Shown here: positions 56,824 through 64,000 of the stretch, piece by piece
Layout of the letters: each line of letters begins with the position of its first letter
Numbering within the stretch: position 1 is the stretch's first letter
Assembly (NCBI RefSeq): GCF_013283795.1
Contig: NZ_JABSOD010000001.1
Span: 190,009-254,008 of the forward strand
Length of the DNA: 64,000 nt
Direction of reading: 5' to 3'
Source of the DNA: Rheinheimera lutimaris
GTDB taxonomy: Bacteria; Pseudomonadota; Gammaproteobacteria; Enterobacterales; Alteromonadaceae
The notes under the pieces: model-generated
The model's input: the letters and a program-made list of their open reading frames with translations, nothing else
Database searches by the model: none
What the model was told of the DNA's origin: nothing
Translations under genes and position numbers: made by a program

Positions 56824-57189
56824 TTATTTGACTAAGTGAACTAAATCACCTTGAACTACCATACAATCCTGACCGTATATTAACGGGATGTACCATTTAT
56901 TCATATCAATCCGAACATTAACCAGCAGATCGCCATCAATACCTGAATCTCTGCCATTTTTTATCGCATTGTCCATAGCACGCTGGATTCGGTCGCCATG
57001 ATCGCCAAATGGGAAGAAGATAACAGTGTGAATACAGGTCTCACCTTCCGTTTTGGCAGAAGTACTATTCTCGATTGAGTAGTCTAAACCCCTGACATTA
57101 TTTGTAGATGCAGCAGTGAACTGCCCCAATCTTACTGAACAGGCAGACAATGACAACATTAAAGCAACAACTGATAATACTTTAAACAT
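56824..57189 (-). CDS. Small lipoprotein, TRL-like
   Basis: The protein (121 residues) has a lipobox LSAC (Cys at 17) and a short domain with ENSTSAKTEGETCIHTVIFF and AMDNAIKNGRDSGIDGDL. The arrangement recalls the TRL-like (tRNA-associated locus) lipoproteins, but the match is by eye only. Base composition and codons are more AT-rich than the neighbours, which suggests acquired DNA. It lies between the two copies of the LysR/EF-hand duplication. Confidence 0.65.
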   Translation of the reverse strand: MFKVLSVVALMLSLSACSVRLGQFTAASTNNVRGLDYSIENSTSAKTEGETCIHTVIFFPFGDHGDRIQRAMDNAIKNGRDSGIDGDLLVNVRIDMNKWYIPLIYGQDCMVVQGDLVHLVK

Positions 57190-57403
57190 TTACTACTTTC
57201 CTTTTTTAAAAAATCGCGTGAATATAACACCGCACAAGTAGCAGTTCAATAGTCAAAAATTTCAAATATAATTATCTAATTTACATGATCAAAATATAAC
57301 CAATCACGAAAGGAAATTTAAAAAATCACGCAATTAGCAATGCGGATACAATATCTTTATTTGTTATTTAGCAAATACTTTAATTGAATTTTCATTTTAT
57401 TTA

Positions 57404-57460
57404 TTAATGATAAAACACAGTATTCTCAACCTTAAAACGGTTTAAAATATAGACAGAACG
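57404..57460 (+). repeat. Partial copy of the 59519-59575 upstream region
   Basis: TTAATGATAAAACAC is shared exactly at 57404-57418 and 59519-59533. The next bases also align (CTTAAAA with ATTAAAA, and GACAGAAC with AACAGAAC). The second site ends at the start of the small membrane protein gene, so 57404-57460 looks like a remnant of that promoter and start. The AT-rich gap 57190-57646 otherwise holds the LysR remnant and no gene I can support. Confidence 0.5.
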
Positions 57461-57476
57461 ATATTTCAGATAGCCT

Positions 57477-57551
57477 GCAATATAAAGGCAACAACTGCTC
57501 AAATTTCAGTTTCCACCGCGTAGAGCCCAGCTGGCCATTCAGAGAAAATGG
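57477..57551 (+). pseudogene. Internally deleted LysR gene remnant
   Basis: The 22 bases at 57477-57498 differ at one position from 55865-55886 in the LysR gene. The next block, 57501-57551, aligns with 56161-56212, about 43 of 51 bases the same. The roughly 275 bases between the two blocks in the intact gene are missing here. No reading frame remains. Confidence 0.85.
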
Positions 57552-57646
57552 CTTGTCGCATAACAGCATTCAGCGAGTAACATAGACAGCCATTTCACAG
57601 CAAAGTACACTGAAGCACTATTGCATTAACAAACAAGGCTATACGC

Positions 57647-57892
57647 GTGAACAAAGAAAATTTGTCTGAACAACAAATTGCAGAAATAAAAAGCAACTTC
57701 GACTTTTTTGACCGTGACGGCAACGGCCGCATTGATTTAACCGAATTTATCGAACTGCTTACGGCGCTGGCGCCGAAAACCAAAGCCAGCCATGTAGAAG
57801 AAGGCTTTAAGCTTATCGACACCAACAACAACGGCTATATCGACTTCGCCGAGTTTTTAGACTGGTGGCAAGACTGTTGGTGGGAGTATTAA
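57647..57892 (+). CDS. EF-hand calcium-binding protein (two EF-hands)
   Basis: This 81-residue protein has two canonical 12-residue loops, DRDGNGRIDLTE and DTNNNGYIDFAE, with acidic ligands at 1, 3 and 12 and Ile at 8, joined by a short helical linker. It has no signal peptide, so it is probably a cytoplasmic calmodulin-like Ca sensor or buffer. The start is GTG at 57647 with AAGG upstream. It is the intact member of a duplicated pair. Confidence 0.9.
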   Translation: MNKENLSEQQIAEIKSNFDFFDRDGNGRIDLTEFIELLTALAPKTKASHVEEGFKLIDTNNNGYIDFAEFLDWWQDCWWEY

Positions 57893-57958
57893 AATCAACG
57901 GGCAAGGTTACCGCCTGCCCTTCTGCAACTCCGGCATCAATTTCCCGGCCAAACAATA

Positions 57959-59239
57959 TTAATTGATCAGCTTGCCTTGATGCACAACAGCGAAAATCTG
58001 CTGGCTGTTTCGGATATCAGCAATGGGCGAGCTATGCAAAATCACTAAACTGGCCTGAGCGCCGGGTTGCAGGCCGGTGGGCTTTGCCAGAAATTGCCGC
58101 GCAGCGCTGGTGACACTGGCCAATGCCTGCCAATTACCAAGCCCGGCTGCAACAAACTTTTCCATTTCACGATGTACACTGAAGCCTTGCAAGGTGCCGT
58201 AGTTACCGGCGTCTGTGCCCGTAAGCAATACCACATCAGCTGCCACCAGGTTTTTGATCGATTGGTAATATTTCTCCGTGCGTTGTTTCGCCTGCTCTTT
58301 CTGCTGCGGCGTCATCTCGCTGGCCGCCTTTTGATAGCCTTGAAGAATCCGTTCTGCTGCGACTTTTTGTGCCAGCGCGGATTGCAGCACGTTAGAGAAC
58401 ATAAATTCATATTCATCAGTGTCACAGGCCAACGTTGGGATAACCACCAGCTTATTTGCCGCCAGCCGTTGCGCTAAATCTGCGCTAATAACGCCGTCAT
58501 CAGGCAAGTGGGTAATCGCATCCACGCCGGCGGCGATAGCACTGTCGATATCGGCCAAGGTATGGATATGCACTATGGTTCTGATACCATGCTTCTCTGC
58601 TTCTTCTGCAGCGGTTTTCAGTAACTCTGGCGTAAGCGACGGTAATCTGCCACCGATGGTACTAACCAGCTTAATCACATCGGCATGTTTTGCCGCCAAC
58701 TCGCCAATGTGCTGCTTCGCCTCTTGGGCATTGGCAATAGTGCGTGTTTTACCGAACTGAGAACAATGCCCGCCGGGTGCCGTTAAGCAAGACAAGCTGG
58801 TATAAATATCCGCACCGTCGATTAAACCACTGCGCTGCAACCGGCGATGCTCAAACAACCGCTCTTCATTGCCAAATAAATCGACAAAGCCGGTTACGCC
58901 GGCCTGCAACACCACCTGAGCCGCTGCCGCCGGGCCCATAGTTTCACTTTGACTATTGGGTGCACGATTGCCAAAAACATGGGTATGCATATCTATCAGC
59001 CCGGGGATAACAAATTTGCCACTGATATCCAGCTGCTGGCCGGTAAAATCTGGCGGAATGCTATCCAACCTGGCAAGAATGCCGGTGTGGTCCAGCAACA
59101 AATGTTGTTTGATGCTGCTGCGGTCACTGGGATCAAGCAAAGTACCGTTTGTCAGCAACAGCTGCTGCGCCGCTGCGGGCAGAGTAGAAAAGCCAGCGAT
59201 GAACAGATATAAGCTCAGGGTTATCAGACGATTTTTCAT
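57959..59239 (-). CDS. Exported amidohydrolase family protein
   Basis: A signal peptide (about 1-24) directs this 426-residue protein to the periplasm. The amidohydrolase metal site is complete: HxH in DMHTH (85 and 87), Lys in HADVIKLVST, His in VHIHTLAD and DAITHLP, and Asp in LTGTDAG. This fits imidazolonepropionase- or prolidase-like enzymes; the substrate is unknown. It lies convergent to the EF-hand gene. Confidence 0.9.
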   Translation of the reverse strand: MKNRLITLSLYLFIAGFSTLPAAAQQLLLTNGTLLDPSDRSSIKQHLLLDHTGILARLDSIPPDFTGQQLDISGKFVIPGLIDMHTHVFGNRAPNSQSETMGPAAAAQVVLQAGVTGFVDLFGNEERLFEHRRLQRSGLIDGADIYTSLSCLTAPGGHCSQFGKTRTIANAQEAKQHIGELAAKHADVIKLVSTIGGRLPSLTPELLKTAAEEAEKHGIRTIVHIHTLADIDSAIAAGVDAITHLPDDGVISADLAQRLAANKLVVIPTLACDTDEYEFMFSNVLQSALAQKVAAERILQGYQKAASEMTPQQKEQAKQRTEKYYQSIKNLVAADVVLLTGTDAGNYGTLQGFSVHREMEKFVAAGLGNWQALASVTSAARQFLAKPTGLQPGAQASLVILHSSPIADIRNSQQIFAVVHQGKLIN

Positions 59240-59562
59240 TATTATTCTCTCTGTTAAAACCAGTTAGTCGTAACCGAAAGAGAAAAAGTTTGAAAGCACA
59301 GCAAGTGGTAATTAAAAAAGGCGAACGAAGATAGCGATGAGAGATCCTCTATTCGCAGTTCAACTAAATGACGATTCATTAAAAATAACTTCTTTGCATT
59401 CTTACTAACTAATGGTGAAAACGGCTAAAACATTTGTTTCTGATCTATAACTGCTGAACCAAAAACCTCTAACTGACTAATTTTTAATAATAAAAATACT
59501 GGCATAACACTTGATTGCTTAATGATAAAACACCGCATGTTTAACATTAAAAGGATCAGCAT
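59240..59562. other. AT-rich intergenic stretch without a gene
   Basis: I see no gene in this 323-base gap. It holds the start-side sequence of the amidohydrolase gene and the upstream region of the small membrane protein gene. Part of it (59519-59562) is copied at 57404-57447. Confidence 0.6.
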
Positions 59563-59784
59563 ATGAACAGAACACTGGTTATTATCTTATTAGTTGCGGT
59601 AGGTATTTACTGCTTACCTACTTTACTGGCGGCGATTGCAACCATCTTCGCCATTTTGATCGGCGTTTTTAGCGCTATTCTTGGCGTGGGTATCTCATTA
59701 GTAGTTACGCTGTTGCCGGTTATTATTGTCGGCTACCTGATCTGGTGGTTGGTGCGCGATAACCGCCGAAACCGTCAGTATTAA
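59563..59784 (+). CDS. Small two-helix membrane protein
   Basis: The protein (73 residues) has two long hydrophobic segments (about 5-38 and 42-64) and a basic C-terminal tail DNRRNRQY, so the tail is probably cytoplasmic. There is no recognisable family motif. AAGGATC lies a few bases before the ATG. Function unknown; membrane-stress proteins have similar size. Confidence 0.7.
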   Translation: MNRTLVIILLVAVGIYCLPTLLAAIATIFAILIGVFSAILGVGISLVVTLLPVIIVGYLIWWLVRDNRRNRQY

Positions 59785-59802
59785 ACGTTTTTTGCAATAG
59801 CA

Positions 59803-59826
59803 GGGGCAGGGTTAATCGCCCCTTTA
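59803..59826 (+). terminator. Possible terminator after the small membrane protein gene
   Basis: GGGGC (59803-59807) pairs with GCCCC (59818-59822), then TTTA follows. The stem is short, so this is only a candidate; the gene converges with anmK. Confidence 0.45.
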
Positions 59827-59861
59827 AAAGCATATAAAATAACAACATATGCCGCTATACA

Positions 59862-61064
59862 CTAATCCGCAAAACTGATCTTACCCATAGTTACGCCCGG
59901 GATGCCCTCGCGGGCGTTGCTGAATTTTTGCTTACCACCCACCAAACATTCATTGGCCAATACGGCAAATAGCACCGCTTCTTTAGCGTCGGGGTTGATG
60001 CCTAAGTCGCCGGTAGTTTTGATCACGACATCCGGCAGAGCGGCCTGAATTTGGGCCATTAACAGCGGGTTATGGATACCGCCGCCACTGGCGTAAATAA
60101 CAAAGTTATCCAGTGCTGCGGTAGTTTGCTGTATCGCCGTAATGATCATATCAGCGCTAAAGCAATTCAGCGTGGCCATAATATCAGCATGGCTTAACTG
60201 CTCTGTGCCGGAGCGCTGCTGAGCACGGGCCAGATAAGCCAGATTAAACACTTCCGGCCCGGTGGTTTTCGGAAATTGCAGGGCAAAGAAATCGTCTTGC
60301 TTTAAAGCAACAAGTAAAGGCTTACTTACCTTACCCGCTTTAGCTAAATTGGAGTCTGCATCAAAATATTTACCCGGATAATGCTTTTGAATAAACGCAT
60401 CCATCATAGTATTGCCGGGGCCAATATCACTGCTGAATACCGCTTCGGCGTCCAACGTTTGCGGCAGCCAGGTAAAGTTAGCGATACCACCGATATTCAG
60501 CATAATGCGGTTTTCGTCTTTACTGCTAAAGAGTAAATAATCGCCATATACCGCCAGTGGCGCCCCTTCTCCGCCGGCAGCGATATGCTTTTGGCGAAAA
60601 TCACTGATGGTGGTAATACCGGTGGTTACCGCCAGATGATCGCCATCACCGATTTGCAAGGTGGCATTGCTGTAATCAGCCAGATTATGCTGGCGTTTCG
60701 GGCAGTGGAAAATGGTTTGGCCGTGGCTGGCGATAACGTCTATGTCTGCAGCATTTAACTGCCACTGCGCCAAGCAATGGTTAATCATGCGGCCGTGCTC
60801 TACCCCGATCCACGGATTTAACAACGTTACCGCCTGCAAGTCGACTTCACGTTTGGAAAACACTGCCTTAACGCGCCGCTTGTAATCTGTATCGTAATCT
60901 ACCGTGCAAAACTGCAATAACCTAATGGTGGTATTAAGGCCTTCGCCGCTCAGCTCACACAAGGCCACATCCAGGCCATCAAGTGACGTACCGCTCATCA
61001 GGCCAATAACCTTACGGCTGGGTTTAGCGGCAATAGCATACAACTGCTGAATATGACTGTGCAT
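59862..61064 (-). CDS. anmK: Anhydro-N-acetylmuramic acid kinase
   Basis: AnmK phosphorylates 1,6-anhydro-MurNAc from cell-wall turnover, opening the ring for recycling to glucosamine. The sugar-kinase motifs are visible: IGLMSGTSLDGLDVALCEL, ASHGQTIFHCP, NIGGIANFT and SSDIGPGNTMMD. The 400 residues exceed E. coli AnmK (369) partly by an N-terminal extension. AGGA lies 7 bases before the ATG. It diverges from the TonB-dependent receptor gene. Confidence 0.95.
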   Translation of the reverse strand: MHSHIQQLYAIAAKPSRKVIGLMSGTSLDGLDVALCELSGEGLNTTIRLLQFCTVDYDTDYKRRVKAVFSKREVDLQAVTLLNPWIGVEHGRMINHCLAQWQLNAADIDVIASHGQTIFHCPKRQHNLADYSNATLQIGDGDHLAVTTGITTISDFRQKHIAAGGEGAPLAVYGDYLLFSSKDENRIMLNIGGIANFTWLPQTLDAEAVFSSDIGPGNTMMDAFIQKHYPGKYFDADSNLAKAGKVSKPLLVALKQDDFFALQFPKTTGPEVFNLAYLARAQQRSGTEQLSHADIMATLNCFSADMIITAIQQTTAALDNFVIYASGGGIHNPLLMAQIQAALPDVVIKTTGDLGINPDAKEAVLFAVLANECLVGGKQKFSNAREGIPGVTMGKISFAD

Positions 61065-61263
61065 TAAAGGTTCCTGTAATCGTTAGCGCTGACAAAGCAA
61101 CTGTAGCATGAATAATTTATCCGACAAGAGCTGCACACCAACTAAATAAAATTGCATAAATCGTAATGTTGAGTTATATATTCGGTGGAACGCAAATTAA
61201 AATGTATAAAAAATTCATAAAGTCTAACCCGACATTTTACCCGGCAACAGGGAGTATATACAG

Positions 61264-64000
61264 ATGACATCTTACCTCAGCAGAAAAAACCACAGCTTTA
61301 ACTTGCGCCGTGCCTCTAAACTGGCGCTGGCGATTAATCTGGCTTTAGTCAGCCAACTTAGCATGGCACAGCAGGCCGACAGCACTGCCGGTGCAGAAAA
61401 AACTGAAGTGATCACCATTACCGGTTCACGTATTGCCCGCACCGAACTGGTTGCGTCCAGCCCGGTTGCATCGGTAGACGAAGTGCAAATTCAACTCGAC
61501 CGCGCGGTAAATGTCGAAGACATTACCGCCAAACTGCCGCAAGCTGCTGCCGGTGCCAATGCCACCGGCGCTACGGTGGGTGATTCGTTAGGCTCTTCTA
61601 CTATTGACCTGCGCAGCCTGGGCCAAAACCGTACCTTAGTGTTAATTAACGGCACCCGCGCGGTACCGTTCAGCTTTCGTAACTCGGTAGATGTAAACAT
61701 TATTCCGGCCGGATTAATTAAACGGGTTGATGTATTAACCGGTGGTGCCGCCGCGGTATACGGCGCCGATGCCGTAGCGGGTGTAGTGAATTTTATTATG
61801 GACGACCAGTTCGATGGTCTTGAACTGTCGGCCGGTTATGAAACCGCCGACGGCGGTGGTGAAAAACTCAATACCGAAGCCGTGTTTGGTGGTGATATAG
61901 CTAACGGCCGCGGCCACATTACCGGCTACATTGGCTATTCCGAACGCAAAGCATTGTTGGCCGGCGAACGCAGCTGGGCATTGCAAAACAGCGGCAGCAT
62001 GATCAATACCGGTGGTTTTTACACCGACGTAGCCAGCGGTAACAGCTTTGGTATCGATGACAACGGCGGCGTTACAGCTGAGCGTAACACGGTAAATGTT
62101 ACCGGTGATCGTTACCTGACCCAACCCATGGACCGTTTATCAGCCGGGCTGTTTTTCGGCGCAGAATTAAATGATTATGCCGAGCTGTATGGCCGCGGCA
62201 TGTACGCCAAGATAAAAGTCACCGGCGCCGGCGCCAGCGGGCAAACCCCGGTAAGCGTTAATGAGCAAGTTACCTTAACGGCAGATAACCCGTTCATTCC
62301 TGCTGCTGCCCGCGATTTAATCAGTTTTGATGCCAACGGCAATGCACTGGTAAACGTAGAACGCAACCTGGGCTTAGGCGTACAAACTACCGAAGCAGTG
62401 CGTGAGTCCAGCCAATTCCAACTGGGGATAAAGGGCGTGCTTACCGACAGCTTAAGCTACGACATCTATGCGCAATATGGCCGTACCGACGAAACGTCCA
62501 GCATTACCAACAATGCTTATAAAAACAACAACAGCGGTGCCAGCCGTTTTGGCGCCCTGGCTAACACAGTAGATATTTTTGACCCGCTGCTGGATTTGTC
62601 TTCGTTCAGCGCACCACTGCTGTATTCCAACCGTGAACGTACGCAAAGTGTTATGGCGGCTACTTTATCAGGCGACTCGGCACCACTGTTTGAATTACCG
62701 GCCGGCAGCGTAAGTTATGCGCTGGGGTATGAATACCGCAAAGAAACCGGTAAGCAACTGCCGGGCGATGCCTTTCGTAACGGCACCAGTTTTGCTGCAG
62801 TAAGTGTATTTGATATGGACGCCGGCTTTGACAGCAAAGAAGTGTACGCCGAAGTGTTGGTACCGCTGTTATTTGATCAGCCGTTTTTTGATCAACTGGA
62901 CTTTGAAGGTGCCTACCGCATTTCAGAATATTCCAATACTGATGCCGAAAACACCTGGAAACTGGGGCTGAACTGGGCTATCAACAGTGATATCCGTATT
63001 CGCGGCAGCCGCCAGACCGCATTTCGAGCACCTAACTTAGGTGAGTTTGCCAGCCCCATTACGGCGCTGTCGCTGGCGTTATTTGACCAAACCAGCGAGC
63101 AATTTGTACCGCGCTTTGCCGGCCGCTTTAACGGTGACCCATGCCTACTGGGTACCGGTAATGTCGAACAGTGCGCCCGCTATGGTGCAGCCCCGGCTGG
63201 TACGCCGTTTGATGCCTCTACCGCCAGCTATACCTTTGGCGGTAACCCGCAAATAAAACCGGAGCAGGCCGAATCGTCCACTTTGGGTGTGGTGTATACA
63301 CCAGCTTATATCAGTGGCTTTGATGTCACTCTGGATTACTACAGCATTAAAATTACCGATGCAGTAAGCCAAATCCAACCGGCTGCAGCGCTGCAAAACT
63401 GTTATATCGATAACCCGGTAGCCGGCAATCCGCTGTGTGATGCTGTACTGCGCGACCCGCAAACCGGCCTTATCAGCACGGCTATTGTAAATGATTTTAA
63501 CCTGGCCGCAGTACGCCAAAATGGCTTTGACCTGGCAGCTAACTATCGCTTTACCGCACCGGCAGCAATGGGCGGCAGCTTAAAGCTGGCGTATCAGGCC
63601 ACTATTATCACCAAACAAACACGGCAGAATAACGCCACCGTAGCGGCGATTGACTGTAAAGGCACCTTTGGCAGCGCATGCTCCGGCGACTTTGCCAGCG
63701 TGCTGCAGGCCGATTACAAGCACCGCGTTACGCTGGACTGGACCCTTGATACTGTGGCTATGCAGTTAGGCTGGCGCCGCATTGGTGAGGTAGAAAATGC
63801 CGCCGATCGTACCGTCAGTATCAGCGCGCAAAACTACCTGGACCTGGCTGCATCGTGGCAGGCCACTGACGAACTTAGCTTAACTGCCGGTATCGATAAC
63901 CTGCTGGATAAAGAGCCACCACTGCCGCTATCCGGTGCCAACCACTTTAACACTGTAAGCGACTACCCGGTTACCGGCCGTACTTTAGGTGTTTCACTGC
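61264..64000 (+). CDS. TonB-dependent outer-membrane receptor (cut by window edge)
   Basis: A long signal sequence (about 1-38) precedes a plug domain (about 50-180) with TEVITITGSRIARTELVASS, GQNRTLVLINGTRAVPF and VDVLTGGAAAVYGADAVAGV. The rest is a beta-barrel. The frame stays open to the window end, about 912 residues, and the last bases (LGVSL) look a few residues short of the barrel end. The start has GGAG 9 bases upstream. The ligand is unknown; neighbouring anmK makes a muropeptide or sugar possible but unproven. Confidence 0.9.
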   Translation, partial: MTSYLSRKNHSFNLRRASKLALAINLALVSQLSMAQQADSTAGAEKTEVITITGSRIARTELVASSPVASVDEVQIQLDRAVNVEDITAKLPQAAAGANATGATVGDSLGSSTIDLRSLGQNRTLVLINGTRAVPFSFRNSVDVNIIPAGLIKRVDVLTGGAAAVYGADAVAGVVNFIMDDQFDGLELSAGYETADGGGEKLNTEAVFGGDIANGRGHITGYIGYSERKALLAGERSWALQNSGSMINTGGFYTDVASGNSFGIDDNGGVTAERNTVNVTGDRYLTQPMDRLSAGLFFGAELNDYAELYGRGMYAKIKVTGAGASGQTPVSVNEQVTLTADNPFIPAAARDLISFDANGNALVNVERNLGLGVQTTEAVRESSQFQLGIKGVLTDSLSYDIYAQYGRTDETSSITNNAYKNNNSGASRFGALANTVDIFDPLLDLSSFSAPLLYSNRERTQSVMAATLSGDSAPLFELPAGSVSYALGYEYRKETGKQLPGDAFRNGTSFAAVSVFDMDAGFDSKEVYAEVLVPLLFDQPFFDQLDFEGAYRISEYSNTDAENTWKLGLNWAINSDIRIRGSRQTAFRAPNLGEFASPITALSLALFDQTSEQFVPRFAGRFNGDPCLLGTGNVEQCARYGAAPAGTPFDASTASYTFGGNPQIKPEQAESSTLGVVYTPAYISGFDVTLDYYSIKITDAVSQIQPAAALQNCYIDNPVAGNPLCDAVLRDPQTGLISTAIVNDFNLAAVRQNGFDLAANYRFTAPAAMGGSLKLAYQATIITKQTRQNNATVAAIDCKGTFGSACSGDFASVLQADYKHRVTLDWTLDTVAMQLGWRRIGEVENAADRTVSISAQNYLDLAASWQATDELSLTAGIDNLLDKEPPLPLSGANHFNTVSDYPVTGRTLGVSL

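Noticed and set aside
56824-57189. tRNA gene near the TRL-like lipoprotein
   Set aside because: The family name refers to a tRNA-associated locus, but no cloverleaf or CCA end is seen in the surrounding DNA.

Overview
The window is a chromosomal segment of a Gammaproteobacterium. Gene content and order (pilMN divergent from mrcA, an argCBFGH operon, metJ divergent from metBLF, ftsYEX-rpoH, rsmD, ubiCA, glpEG, split pntAA/AB/B) fit the Alteromonadales/Chromatiaceae group, such as Rheinheimera or Alishewanella. That genus-level placement is inference from gene order and protein style, since no database search was possible. Most of the window is ordinary housekeeping DNA. There is no tRNA, rRNA, CRISPR array, transposase or prophage that I can support.

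Layout. 1-4.0 kb: pilM and pilN (type IV pilus inner-membrane platform) divergent from mrcA (PBP1A). 4.1-9.6 kb: arginine operon argCBFGH on the minus strand, with a sigma70-like promoter and a tandem ArgR operator in front of argC. 9.6-12.6 kb: a large sensory diguanylate cyclase. 12.7-17.9 kb: methionine genes metB-metL-metF, with the repressor gene metJ divergent and MetJ boxes between. 17.9-22.5 kb: ftsY-ftsE-ftsX and rpoH on the minus strand and rsmD on the plus strand. The rpoH promoter carries a perfect CIRCE element, the HrcA operator. 22.5-24.8 kb: a three-gene operon of poorly known proteins (Gln-rich coiled coil, DUF2007-like, DUF416). 25-28.2 kb: a DUF2721 membrane protein, a REC-DUF3369-HD-GYP regulator and two lipoproteins. 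28.3-30.4 kb: an ECF sigma factor operon with a putative anti-sigma factor and an exported coiled-coil protein. 30.6-36.8 kb: flavin reductase, 2OG-Fe(II) oxygenase, and a copper-type RND efflux pair (CusB/CusA) preceded by a small Cys/His-rich exported protein. 37-40.6 kb: DUF192 protein, ubiCA, a FliL-like protein, glpE-glpG. 40.7-45.9 kb: LemA and an M48 protease, a hypothetical protein, an HDOD protein, a 52-residue DUF2256 protein and dusC. 46-48.9 kb: three-gene NAD(P) transhydrogenase. 48.9-51.1 kb: a LysE-family exporter plus a MocR regulator with four direct repeats upstream. 51.3-54.3 kb: a 988-residue di-haem lipoprotein. 54.3-57.9 kb: an MFS/LysR pair and a decayed duplication of a LysR plus EF-hand unit. 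58-64 kb: an exported amidohydrolase, a small membrane protein, anmK, and a TonB-dependent receptor running off the end.

How parts work together. ArgR and MetJ sites explain control of the two biosynthetic operons. CIRCE in front of rpoH suggests a link between HrcA and the sigma-32 heat-shock response. Two c-di-GMP enzymes, one making and one degrading, lie about 13 kb apart. The most unusual signals are the CIRCE-rpoH arrangement, the reciprocal decay of the LysR/EF-hand duplication, the ECF operon of unknown output, the direct-repeat array before the LysE-MocR operon, the fused discoidin/di-haem lipoprotein, and a pair of REP-like hairpins between convergent genes.
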